64,000 nucleotides of DNA from Cyanophora paradoxa. Lineage: Eukaryota; Glaucocystophyceae; Cyanophorales; Cyanophoraceae. The notes under the pieces were generated by a model. It was not told where the DNA came from. It did no database searches and saw only the letters and a list, made by a program, of their open reading frames with translations. The number at the start of each line of letters is the position of its first letter. Position 1 is the first letter of the stretch. Shown piece after piece: positions 48,073 to 58,049 of this stretch. The DNA is taken from assembly GCA_004431415.1 (NCBI GenBank), contig QPMI01000483.1, forward strand, positions 248,001-312,000, given 5' to 3'. The translations under genes were made by a program, and so were the position numbers.

Positions 48073-50025
48073 TCACTGCACGGCCTTGGTCTTCTTTCCG
48101 CCCTTGGTGTCCTTGGACTTGGCGGCCTTGGGGGCCGCCGGCTTCTTGGTCTTCTTGCCCTTGGAGACGCCGGCGCCCAGGAGGCGCGCGGCCTTGGTGC
48201 CGAGGAGGCGGGGCGCAGCGAGGGCCATGAGGCCCTTCATGCCGGTGGCCTTCTTTGGGGCGGAGGCCGACTTCACGACCGGCGCCTCGGCGGCGTCGAG
48301 CTCGGGCGCTGCCCCCTCCTCGTCCGAGGAGACCTCGATGGGGTCGTCCCTAGGCCTGAGGGCAGAGCGGGTAAGGAGGGGAGGAGGGGTAAGGAGGAGG
48401 GGTGGAGGTCGGTGGCACCTGTGCTCTCAGCACCGCTTCCGTACCGATGCACAGGCTTTCTGGCTCTCTTGCCAGGAACAACATGCAGTGCTGCCCCGTG
48501 CCTCTCAGAGTGCTCCATCTCGATAGCAAGAGTGCGCCGAAGACGCCTTTCTCGCCTGTCCTTCGCCGTAGGCTTGGCTTTGGACTTTTCAGGGGCACTA
48601 TCAGAGGCATCAGGTGCATGTGCGTGCATTGGCTCGTGTTCAGGGAGATCGGGATCAGGGGATTCGGGATCAAGGGATTCAGGGTTTTCAGGGACAAGGG
48701 AATCACGATGGTCATGATTCACAGAACTCTGAGATGCACAAAAGCCGTTCTGGCTATGCGCTTCATCAGAGACTGTGTTCTCGCCTGCAAAATTGGAGTG
48801 AGCAGCATGCTTTGGCAAAGATTACTAATCGGTGCTCACCTCTGCCATCATCATTCGCCTGCCCAGACTCTTCTTGTGCAAAGGAAAGTATAGGAATGAG
48901 ATGTGTGGCAGCGCAGGCTAGAGAGCTGTGCACTGGCCTGGCTTACCTGCACTGGCTGTGCCTCGCTTCTTGCAAGTCTTGAAATGCGCGTGTACGCGCG
49001 ATGGTTTGTAGCCGACGTAGTGCTCGCCGCAGTAGTCGCAGCCCCAGACGTTCGCACCGACCGCCGCTTGCAGCTGCTTGTCCGTGCAGCGATTGCAGCC
49101 GCGCCGCGATCGCGAGGCGAGGTTGTGACTGCCAGCAGGCGGAATCGATCCCGCAGCAGCCGGCTGCCCGTGCTCTGCGATTGAGCGCTGTGAGCTCGCA
49201 TCGCAAGTCGAGCACTTGGTGCGCCTCGCGGACCGACGTGTACAGGCGCCGAGGCGGCGGTCGCGGCTTCCGCGCGCGCAGCGATGCTCTGCAGCTCCGG
49301 CTCATCTGCGACAGCGTATACACGTAGCGAAAAGGTAAGTTTCGAACGCTTCGAAAGCATAATGACCGCGTACCACGTAAGCGGTTCTTTTCACAGGATG
49401 CAGTTGCAATTGCGTGGTGTGCCACCACCTTCGCCGGGCCGAAGCGCACGAAGTGGGCAGCGCAGAGGTCACAGCCCCACACGTCTTTGCTGCCGGTGGC
49501 TTTGCTCTTCTGCTGACAGTCCCCGCACTCAGGCCGCTCGCTGAACGCGTGGGCGCCAGCTGCCCGGGTTTTCACGGCTGCGCTGCTTGCCGCCGGATGT
49601 CTACATCGCAGCACATGACTGTAAAGCGCGTCCCTCGTGCAGAAGTGCTGGCCGCAGTGCAGGCACTTGCCGCCGTACTTCTGCCTAGATCCGCCGCAGC
49701 CTGACTGACTGCAGGGCTTGCTGGCCGGCTCGATATCGACTCCGATGGCGATGCCCGGCGGTGGCTTCGCGCCGCCGCTGCCGCTCGGGCGGCCGGAGCG
49801 TGGGAGGCTCATTGCAGCGAGCGCGGGTCCGCCGCGGGAGATCGTGCGGGTACCGCAAAAAGACTTTCCGCAGGGTAAGTTCGCACTCTCCAATGCGATT
49901 GGCTAGCACGCGCGGCGTCCTCCTACGCGACCGCGCTCGCGCCCGGCCTCGCTCTTGCAGTACGGAATGTCGGGCATAATGCAAGCATTGACCTCGAACT
50001 GGTCCGGCCCGTATATCTGCTCCAT
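48073..50025 (-). CDS. Zinc-finger protein with three repeated BED-like C2HC modules and a histone-H1-like basic tail
   Basis: The ATG at 50025 gives MEQIYGPDQFEVNACIMPD, a plausible N-terminus joined in frame, after a small intron near 49900-49935, to the finger region. Three modules follow: KCLHCGQHFCTRDALYSHVL, then VWGCDLCAAHFVRFGPAKVV with a distal H and C, then VWGCDYCGEHYVGYKPSRVH with H-x3-C. Modules 2 and 3 are preceded by an extra C-x2-C (ECGDCQQK, CNRCTDKQ). The spacing C-x2-C-x12-14-H-x3-7-C is typical of BED-type fingers, so DNA binding is likely. Later exons encode an acidic Ser/Asp/Pro region and, after an intron, DDPIEVSSDEEGAAPE and a Lys/Ala/Pro-rich tail (KGKKTKKPAAPKAAK) ending at 48073. 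About six exons are needed; ends are approximate. It could derive from a transposase, but no transposase domain is seen. Confidence 0.6.
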
Positions 50026-50540
50026 GTGCCTCGCTGGACCCCTTTTTGTCCCGGGTGTTGGTGCCTGTTCCTGGATCACCCTTTGGTCGGACGGGACCGG
50101 GAGACACGGTTTCGGGGTCCCCTGGGGATGGGCTTTCAGCGTGTACCGCGCGGCCCGGGTTTTGCGGAGGTCGGGAAAATGGGATTTGGGGTAGGGTTGG
50201 GCCCGAGGGACAGGGACAGGGGAAGTGATTTTCCCTTCCCCAATAATTCATGATTCATGGTTAAACCCGCGACCCAGGCCAGTACCACCGGTACCGTGAC
50301 ACGCGAGCTTTCAAGGCATCTTGGAGCTACCGTAGTACAGATCTAGAGACTTCCGAAGTGCTGAGACTTGATCATGAGCTCCTCTCTCTCTCTCATGCCG
50401 GCCATATGCATATGCATAAGCATCGTGCAATGCAGGCCCTAGGGCGGTTTCTTTCGTCTTTCGTTTCTCGTCCAATTTCCCATTGTGACTCAATTGCGAT
50501 CAGAAGTGGAACGAAGTCGCTTGAGAGGGGCGGAGCGGCC
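50026..50540. other. Intergenic region 5' of the zinc-finger gene
   Basis: This holds the likely promoter of the zinc-finger gene and the 3' flank of CHD1L. Visible elements are a (CT)n run with CTCTCTCTCTC near 50382, the palindromic ATGCATATGCAT near 50405, and ATTCATGATTCATG near 50245. No gene is supported. Confidence 0.5.
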
Positions 50541-53500
50541 TCACTCCGCGTCGCCGCGGGCGCCGGGGCCGTAGAAGGCGTCCGCCGCGATGCCCGCCCG
50601 CGCCGCCTGCCGTCGGGCCGCCCCTAAGCGCCCCGCCAGGCCCGGGGCGCGGCCCGGGGCGGGGCGGGGCGGCCGGGGCGCGCCTTGGGGCCGGAGGAGA
50701 GGGCAAAGTCAGCGGGGTCGAGGGCGCGCCCCGCCGCCGCGCTCGCCTCGAGCCACGCCGCCCGCACCACCGCCGCGCTCAGCCGCATCACCTGCACCCG
50801 CGCCCCGCCCCTCAGCAGGGCGAGCGGGCGGGAGGGAGGAGAGGGGGCGCCTCGGGGCGACGCGGGGGCGTCGGTGGCGACGTGCGTGGTGTGGGCGTCC
50901 GGGGCGGAGACGAGGGTGCCCCCGCGCTCCTCCACGAGCGCCTCCAGCGCCGCCGCGCGGGCCCCCGCCTGCACGCCCACCAGCGCGACCTGCATCCCCG
51001 GAAGATCTGCGCCGCCCGCGCCGGCCTCGAGGCCTGCGCCGGGGCCCGCGCCGGGGCCGGCGCCGCGGGGGCCGCCGGGGGCGGGCGCTCGTCCCCCTCC
51101 TCGGTCCTCTGGCTGTCGTCGGAGGCCCAGCCGGGGTCCGAGTCGCCGTCGCTCGGGCGCCTCGGGGCCGCAGGGGCCGGCGGCGGGCGCCTCTCCTCCT
51201 CCTCCGTCTTCTGGCTGTCGTCGGACGCCCACCCGGGGTCCTCGTCCCTGCGCGCACCGCCCTCGGCCGGCCGGCTGGAATCGTCTTTGGAGGGAGGCGG
51301 GGCGGCACCCGTCGCTGGGGCGCGGGGAGGCGGCCGGCGAGCCGCGGGCCGCCCTCGCGGGTGCCGGTGCCGGCCTCGAGCTCGAGGCGGGCCCCGCCGA
51401 GGCGGAGCCCGAGGCGCCGGCCCGCCTCCGCCTCCGCTGCGGCCGGCGCCGCCGCCGCCGCGCTTGAAGTAGTAGACGTACCTGCTCGCCGCCTCGGGGC
51501 CAGCGCGGCGGCGGGGCGAGACGGGGAGGGGCACAGGCCGCACGTCGGACCCGCCGGAGGCACCTCCGGATGGTGCGCTCGATGGCGTACCAGTCCGTCC
51601 CCTTCACGCCGTACCCCAGCCTGCCAGCAGGGGCGGGGCGGCGGCCGGGGATCGGCGGCGGCGCGGGAGAGGGGGCGGGGCGGCGGGGGCACCGGGGCAT
51701 GTGGACGGAGCAGCCGGCGCGCTCCGCAAAGGCGGCGACGCGGCGCAGGCCCTCCGCCAGCGCCTCCGCCTGCCCCCGCCTCAGCGGCGCGCAGGGGCGG
51801 CCGGGCGAGGCGGGGCGAGGGGCACGTTGATGGCGGAGACGGCGCCGCCCTTGCCGCGCTTCTGCGCGACGACCAGGCAGATCTGCCGCTGCCGGCCTGC
51901 GCCGGCGCCGGGTCGGGTCGGGGCGAGGGGCGGGGCCGGCTGCGGCGGCGGGGCGAGTACCCCCGAGGTGTCGACGGGGGGGAGAAGGTGGGCGTCCCCC
52001 AGGGCGAGGTCCCCGTGCTCCGCCGCCCGCGCGTACGCCTGGCCCCGCCGGCCAGGTCAGAGAGGCCGCCGAGGCGGCCCCCCCGCCCGCCGCGCACGTC
52101 CTCGACCGGGGGGTACAGGCGGCTGAGGGCCCCGAAGAAGCCGCCCCGCGTCCTGCGCGTGCCCCGAGCCGAGCTGAGGGGCGCCGATGCTGCGCGGGCG
52201 GGGCGGGGCGGGGCGGGGCGGGCGGGCCAGCGGCCGGAGGTGTCGACGCAGTGGAGGACGACGGCGCCGGCGGCCGCGGGGCCCTGCGGCTCGCTCGCGT
52301 CCCCCGTCGCGAAGTGCAGCGCCCCTCCCCGCCCTGCGCCCCGCCCGCCCCGTCGTCAGGGCAAGGGCCGTGCGGAGAAGCGCGGGGCCGCGCGCCTCCG
52401 CCTCCTCGTCGTCCTCCGCGTCCTCCTCGACGACGCTGCCCCTGTCCCGGGGTCAGCGCCGGCGGGGTGGGGGCCTGGGCGGGGCGGGGCGCGCGTCGGG
52501 GAGGGGAGGTTGAGGCTGGTGTAGCCGGCCTCGGCCCACTCGGCCTCGCGCCGCTCGCGCCGCCGCCGCTCATCGGCCTCGCGCTTCGCCCGCTTCGCCT
52601 CCCGCGCCGCCGCCGCCGCCTCGGGGTCCGCCTCCCGCCGCCTCCGCGCCCCGGCCCCGCCCTCCCGCCGCCGCCGCGCCCGCGCCCTCGGCGGCGCCCC
52701 GGCGAGGAGCGCTGCGAGCGCCGCCCCGTCCTCCGCCCCGTAGTCCTTCCCCTCGTACACGTACAGGCTGCCGCCCACCGCCGGCGCCGGTCAGACTGAG
52801 GGGCGCATCGCGGGGCGGCGGGCGGGGCGGGCGGAGGCGCGCCTCTCGGGCCCGTCGGCGTCGGCGGCCTCGTCCTCCTCGTCCGCGGCGGGGGCGGGGG
52901 CGGCGGGGGCCGGGGAGGCGGCCGGGCCGCGCCGGAGGGCCGCCTCGACGGCCTCGTCGGAGAGGAGGGCGGGGGCGGCGCCGTCCACGCTGTCAGGGTC
53001 GGCGAGCATGCGGCGGAGGCCGAACTTGATGGCCTCCATGAGGCGGGCGGGGGCGACCTCGTCGGCCCCCGCCCCGCCGCCCCCGCCCCCGCCCTCCTCG
53101 TCGGGCTCGCCGGGGGCGGGGGCGCGGCGGGCGACGACGTCGCGGGTTAGGCGGAGCTTGCGGAGGGCGCGCTGCAGCATCACCTCCTCCACCGTGTCAG
53201 CCGCCACCAGCCGCCTGTCCGCCCCGCCCGTCGGCCCCGCTCGGCCCGGGCGGGGCGGGGCGGGGCGGGCGGGGCGGACAGGACGGCGACGTCGCGGGTC
53301 TGGCCGAGGCGGTGCACCCGCGCCATTGCCTGCGCGTCCGCCTGCGCGCGCGTCGCCGCCCCGTCGGCCCCCGCGTTCCCCGGCGGGGAGGGCGCGGCGC
53401 GCCTGCGGGTTCCAGTCGCAGTCGCAGAAGATGACCGTGTCGGCCTCGACTGGCGCGGCTGCCGGTCAGGGGCGCGGCGAGGGGGCGCGGGGCGGGCGGC

Positions 53501-55764
53501 GGAGGGTACCGAGGTTGAGGCCGAGGCCGCCGGCGCGGGTGGAGAGGAGGAAGCAGAAGGTCTCCTCGTCCTGCGGCCCGCCGTGAGCGCGGAGAGGGGA
53601 AGGGAGGAGGAGGGGCGGGCGCCGGGCGGCGGGGCGGACCTGGCGGAACTTCTGGACGGCGGCGTAGCGCTCCTCGCCACGCACCGACCCGTCCAGCCGG
53701 AGGTACGAGTCTGCCGGGATGTTCGCTTTCGGCGGGAGGCAGGCGGCGGCAGCGCACGGCCGCGGTACGAGAGGTAGTCCTGCAGGACTGCGGCCGGGGA
53801 GGGGCGGCGGTCACGCGAGGCTCCGGCTGCGCTCTACGCGCGCACAACGCCGGCGCACCGTCGAGCATGCGGGTGAGCTGCGAGAAGAGGAGGACGCGGT
53901 GTCTCCCGGCCTTCGCGCGCGGGCGGGCGGGCGGCGTCAGCTGCAAGTTGGGGCGGGGGAGGAAGGGGCGGGGGCGGGGCGCCTTGAGGGCGGGGAGGAG
54001 GCGGTCGAGGGCGAGGAGCTTGCCCGAGGCCTCCACCAGGTGCTCCCCCTCCTCGAACTGGCCCATCCCGTCCTTCGCCCAGCGCCCCGGCGGGGGCGAG
54101 GGCGGGCGGCGGGGGCGGGGGCACCGGCTCGGGCTCGACGCCGTCGAAGAGGTAGGGGTGGGCGCAGCACTTGCGCAGCGACATGACCACGTTCCGCAGC
54201 GCCCCCGCCCCCGCCCCGCGCGCGTCAGCCCCGCCGGCCGCCCCCGCCAGCCCCGCCGCGTTCCGCCGCAGGATAGAGCGGTACCACTGCCGCTGCGGGG
54301 CGCCGGAGGCGGCTCAAGAGGAGCCGCAGGGGCCGAGCAGGGCGGGGCGGGGCGGGCGGGCGCCTGGAGGGGCGTCATGGGGACGGCGAGCACCGACTCC
54401 GTGACCGTCGGCAGGTGCAGCGCCACCTGCCCGCCCGCCCGTCGCGCCGCCTCAGCGGCCGCCGAGGCGGCGCGGGCAGCGCCGCGGCACGCACGTCGGC
54501 CTTAGTCCGCCTGCCGCCGGCACGGTTCAGCGGAGGGAAAGGGAGGGCGGGGGGCGGCGGGGGCACCGGAGGAAGTAGGGGCGCATGAGCTCGTGGAGCT
54601 CGGCGATGCGCTGGGGGTCGGCGGAGGCGCGGGCGGCGGCGCGGGCGGCCGTCGCGGCGCCCTCGCGGCCAAAGCGGAGGCAGAAGGCCTCCTCGCCGTC
54701 GGCGGGGAAGGCGGCGGGGTCGACGAAGTGGAGGAGGGCGAAGAGCTCGCGCAGGTTGTTCTGCACCGGCGTCCCCGTCAGCAGCGCCGCGAACGGCAGC
54801 CTGTACGCCCCCCGCAGCGTCCGGTAGAGCACCCCTGCGCCGCCCCGCCCCGCGCCCCGTCACCCGCCGCGCCGGGACGGGCCGCCGGCCCCGGGGCACC
54901 GCTGCGGTTCTTCAGGCGGTGGGCCTCTGCGGGAAGGTGAGCGGGGGCACGGGGCGCGGGGGGCGGGGCGGGGGCGGGGCGGGCCGTCGACGATGGCGGC
55001 GCGGAACTGGAAGCGGGCGAGGAACTCGGCGTCGGACGCCTGCCGCCCCCGCGTCGCCCCGCGGCCCCGCGCCGCGGCTCGCGATCGGGCGCACCGCCAG
55101 CTCGTACGTCGTCAGCAGCACGTCGAAGGGCAGCTCGGGCTGCGCGGCCCCGCCTCAGATCCCGGGCGAGGCGCGCGCGGCCGCGAGGCCCGGCTCTCGC
55201 GCACGTCGCTCTGCTTGGATTTCGGCTGTTTCACGATGCCCTCGACGACGTCCTGCCGCAGCTCCTCCCGCGCGGCGGCGTTCCCGGCGTACACGAGCGC
55301 GCTCAGGTCCTCGAAGCGAGCGATCTCCTGCTTCCAGTTATCCATCAAGCTGAGCGGGCAGAGGACGACTGCAAAGATGCGTCAAACTTAGCGCGTGAAG
55401 CTGGTACGCGCACTCGAAAGCGCACGGTATGGCCCGCGGACGCCCCGCCCGCTCTTGAGCTGCGACAGGAACGATAGCGCTTGTATCGTTTTGCTGCGCG
55501 AGCGAGTCAGGCGTACGCGTGCGGCGTGAGCACGGTCAGAGCGCTGGCACCCGAGCCCCATCTCGTCCTGCGCGGCGTCAGAGAGCTGCAGGCACAGACA
55601 CTCGCATCAAGAGTACGATTACACGCACTCCAAGAATGCATGAACGCGAGGCGGTGTACACATCCAGCAGCCAGCGTACGCCGTCCTCCTGATGTGAAGC
55701 GTTAGCTGCGGTCCCCGCACACGCCCCGCGCACGCGCCTGGTATTCATAAAGACGAGGCGGCAT
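50541..55764 (-). CDS. CHD1L: CHD1L/ALC1-type SNF2 chromatin remodeller with macro domain and C-terminal BRCT-like domain
   Basis: This is the PAR-activated nucleosome remodeller ALC1. The ATG at 55764 gives MPPRLYEYQ, then [11 protein letters not shown], Walker [37 protein letters not shown], Walker [18 protein letters not shown] and [19 protein letters not shown]. The second lobe has [70 protein letters not shown] and [19 protein letters not shown]1L-specific parts follow: [23 protein letters not shown] and a macro domain ([65 protein letters not shown]). After an acidic linker with two [10 protein letters not shown] copies comes a BRCT-like region ([27 protein letters not shown]). About twenty tiny introns are needed, at least six of them GC-AG. 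The final exon probably ends at 50541; if it is not used, the frame stops at 50624. Confidence 0.9.
55551..55567 (-). other. 17-nt microexon encoding most of the CHD1L Walker A motif
   Basis: The exon GACGAGATGGGGCTCGG lies between a 61-nt GT-AG intron (55568-55628, after SCILG) and a second GT-AG intron (55494-55550). Splicing gives SCILGDEMGLGKTIQAL, exactly the SNF2 motif I consensus, with the second GKT glycine codon split across the second junction and the catalytic lysine in the next exon. Confidence 0.85.
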
Positions 55765-56071
55765 CGGTATCAGCCGTGGTGCAGCGCCTTGCCGCCGGTC
55801 AGCGCCGACTCAGCGAACCAAGACGGGTACCAGGACGTAACACTGACTGGCTCGCGAAGCCGACACGAGGCATCGAAACTGTAATCTTAGCTAAGCAGAG
55901 CAGCGCGCTTGCACCGAGACCGTCCGCGCCGGAGTCGAGTTTCCGTCTGAGTTCAAACAGCGCGAGGCAGCCGAGGCAGCGCGACCGCCTCCGTTTCGAC
56001 CGACGGACAGCACAGCTAAAGCTTCTTCGCGGCTGGCCGCTTAGATCGCAGCCGGGGCGGCTTCAGGCGAG
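55765..56071. promoter_or_regulatory. Bidirectional promoter region between CHD1L and Kish
   Basis: The two start codons face away from each other with 307 bp between them. No gene or clear core-promoter motif is visible. Shared regulation is inferred from geometry. Confidence 0.4.
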
Positions 56072-56553
56072 ATGACAAATGGTAAGCGATGCTCGTTCCG
56101 GCCCACGCAAGCTCCCCGCCTCGTTAGCTTTCCAAGGGAAAGATTGCCGCGCACTGTGACTGCGCGCGCGGCGCCCTGGACCATTGCAGCTCATCCGACC
56201 CTCTTGCGCAGTTTACAGCTTTCATGGGGCTATTGCGGCGACCTTGCTCCTCATTTGCGCGTGCGCCTACATCAGGCGAGTACCGCGGCTACGAAACTTC
56301 TTGCTTAGCGAGCGCCGTGGCTTCTGGGGCGCGTTTTACAAAGGTGAATTTCGAACAGTGCCTGCTTGGCTTGAAGCCTTTCCGCTTCTCCTGCCGCTTT
56401 TGATACCGACGAGCAGGTGCTGTCATAGGAGTAAGGCTGCATTGGCTCGTTTCTCTACTTTGTGCGTGTGGCTGCTGTTATTTTGATGGTTCGAGGCTGA
56501 CCTTGAGACAGGTGTATTCACAGGCTTCTACACCCTCTTCATCAAGTAGATAG
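56072..56553 (+). CDS. TMEM167: Protein Kish (TMEM167 family), early secretory pathway
   Basis: This is a very small three-exon gene, easy to miss. Exon 1 (56072-56081) encodes MTN plus one base. Exon 2 (56212-56343) encodes VYSFHGAIAATLLLICACAY, then IRRVPRLRNFLL and RRGFWGAFYK. Exon 3 from 56417 continues GAVIGVRLHWLVSLLCACGC. This matches Kish-A/B across the whole protein (family pattern: short N-terminus, FxFxS, LLLxICxCAYIR, GxxWKxARIGERxSP, second hydrophobic helix). Kish proteins are small Golgi/ER membrane proteins needed for constitutive secretion. Read to the stop at 56551-56553 the protein is 92 residues, about 20 longer than usual, so a further small intron or shorter end is possible. 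The normally conserved RIGER is altered to VIGVR. Confidence 0.82.
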
Positions 56554-57093
56554 GAGCCAAATCGAGCAATCATAAGTGTCAGTTTTTCAGAGTTTAAAGT
56601 ACTGCTTTGGAGCATTCTGGCCTGGAGCACCGGTACCTGCAGGAAGCCAGAGCTTCAGAATCTTTCTCCTGATATTCCTCACTGGATCCTCTGATAGCTC
56701 TTAAAAGCTTGCTGCAAGCTGATGATCATGTGCACGCGCATGCTTCATAATCTAGACCATCGATACCACCACCTTGTATAGTATAGCTAGGCCTAGGCCT
56801 CCCTAAAACTTGCCGAATACGTAAATCGATCTTTTGCACGTACTAATAGATCAATATAGCTTATTGCGCTAGCTTAAAGCTTTATTTTCCAAGCTATATT
56901 TTGAAGGCGTCGATCATGTATACATAAGAGCGCGCGCTCGAGCGATGTCGCATCGGCGACAATTTCAACTGAACTTGAAGAGGACTACGTCGGCTTCACC
57001 CCCCCCCTGTTTTCTCCCGCAGGGGGAAGAAACCAGGGGTGCAGTGTATACGGGGACGACGGGCGTGGCGCGGGCGGCCTTCGAAGAGCAGCA
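56554..57093. other. Intergenic region, AT-richer
   Basis: Between Kish and coatomer zeta lie 540 bp of lower-GC sequence (TATAGTATAGCTAGGCCTAGG near 56776, a GATGATCATGTGCACGCGCATGC palindromic cluster near 56720). It presumably holds the Kish terminator and the COPZ promoter. No gene is visible. Confidence 0.5.
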
Positions 57094-57888
57094 ATGGACG
57101 TCCCCATGGTAATCTCCTGAACACGCTGCTCGAATGGCGCGCGGCTGAGCAGACACAGGTAAAATGCGTCCTCATCCTGGACGCCGAAGGCCGGAGGATA
57201 TGTACGAAGTACTATACAGACGACTTGCCGACGACAGCGCAGCAGCTCGCATTCGAAAAGGTCCGGCCCACAGCTACGATGAACTAGCCAGTGGGGCTTA
57301 TCGGGCGGCGGCGCAGAGTCTGTTCAGCAAGACCCATCGGATCAATGCCCGCTCGGAAGGTCTAGCTCCGCCTCCCACGCCCCGGCGCGCCGCGCCCGCT
57401 GACCTGCTTTCCGCACAGCGGAGATCATCATGTTCGAAAAGGACATCTTCGTGTACAGATTCTCGACCGATGTGCACTTCTACGTTGGCGGCAGCCAGCA
57501 GGAGAACGAGCTCATCCTGGTCAGCGTGCTCACTGCGCTCTACGACACAGTGTCTACCATCCTCAGGTGCAGCGCTCGCTGAGAAGCGCCCAGCATCGGA
57601 GCTAAAGATCGCTCAGGAATCAAGTCGATAAGCGCACGATGCTCGACAACATGGAGGCCGTATTCCTCACACTCGATGAGATCATCGATGGAGGGTCAGT
57701 GCTTGCCTGCTCTTTACCGCGGCCCTTCTAAACCGCTCGGCAGGATTGTGCTAGAGACCGATCCCTCGGTGATTGCAAGCCGGGTGCAGATGAAGGGCGC
57801 GGAGACCGACGTGCCACTCAGTGAACAATCCCTGGCACAAGTACTAGCGACAGCCAAGGAGCATATGGCCAGGAACCTGTTGAAGTGA
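57094..57888 (+). CDS. COPZ: Coatomer subunit zeta
   Basis: Zeta-COP is the small subunit of the COPI coat that drives Golgi-to-ER and intra-Golgi vesicle transport, pairing with gamma-COP. The ATG at 57094 (MDVPM) is followed by a 50-nt intron (57109-57158), and the protein continues VKCVLILDAEGRRICTKYY. Further exons give LAFEK, SLFSKTHRINARSEAEI, MFEKDIFVYRFSTDVHFYV, GGSQQENELILVSVLTALYD, NQVDKRTMLDNMEAVFLTLD with EIIDGG, and VLETDPSVIASRVQMKG, ending VPLSEQSLAQVLATAKEHMA and a TGA at 57886-57888. This is the longin-like fold of the family at normal length (about 175 residues). Six exons with five GT-AG introns fit without a break. The start was chosen because the alternative read-through of intron 1 has no ATG in frame. 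Confidence 0.94.
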
Positions 57889-58049
57889 GCTAGATTGGAC
57901 CTTTCTATTAATGCAGATGTATGTAGTTATTGGCACCAGCACTCGGCCACACTGCCCAGGGCACAGCACACAGTCTAGCCGCTGTGCTTGCACCAAAAGA
58001 TGAATGCCCCCTGTTCTACAAACAAACTACGAATACACTATACCAATAT

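Noticed and set aside
50590-52524. A 644-codon plus-strand open frame opposite the CHD1L 3' half.
   Set aside because: Arg/Pro/Ala low-complexity shadow of GC-rich DNA; the opposite strand encodes the macro and BRCT-like domains.
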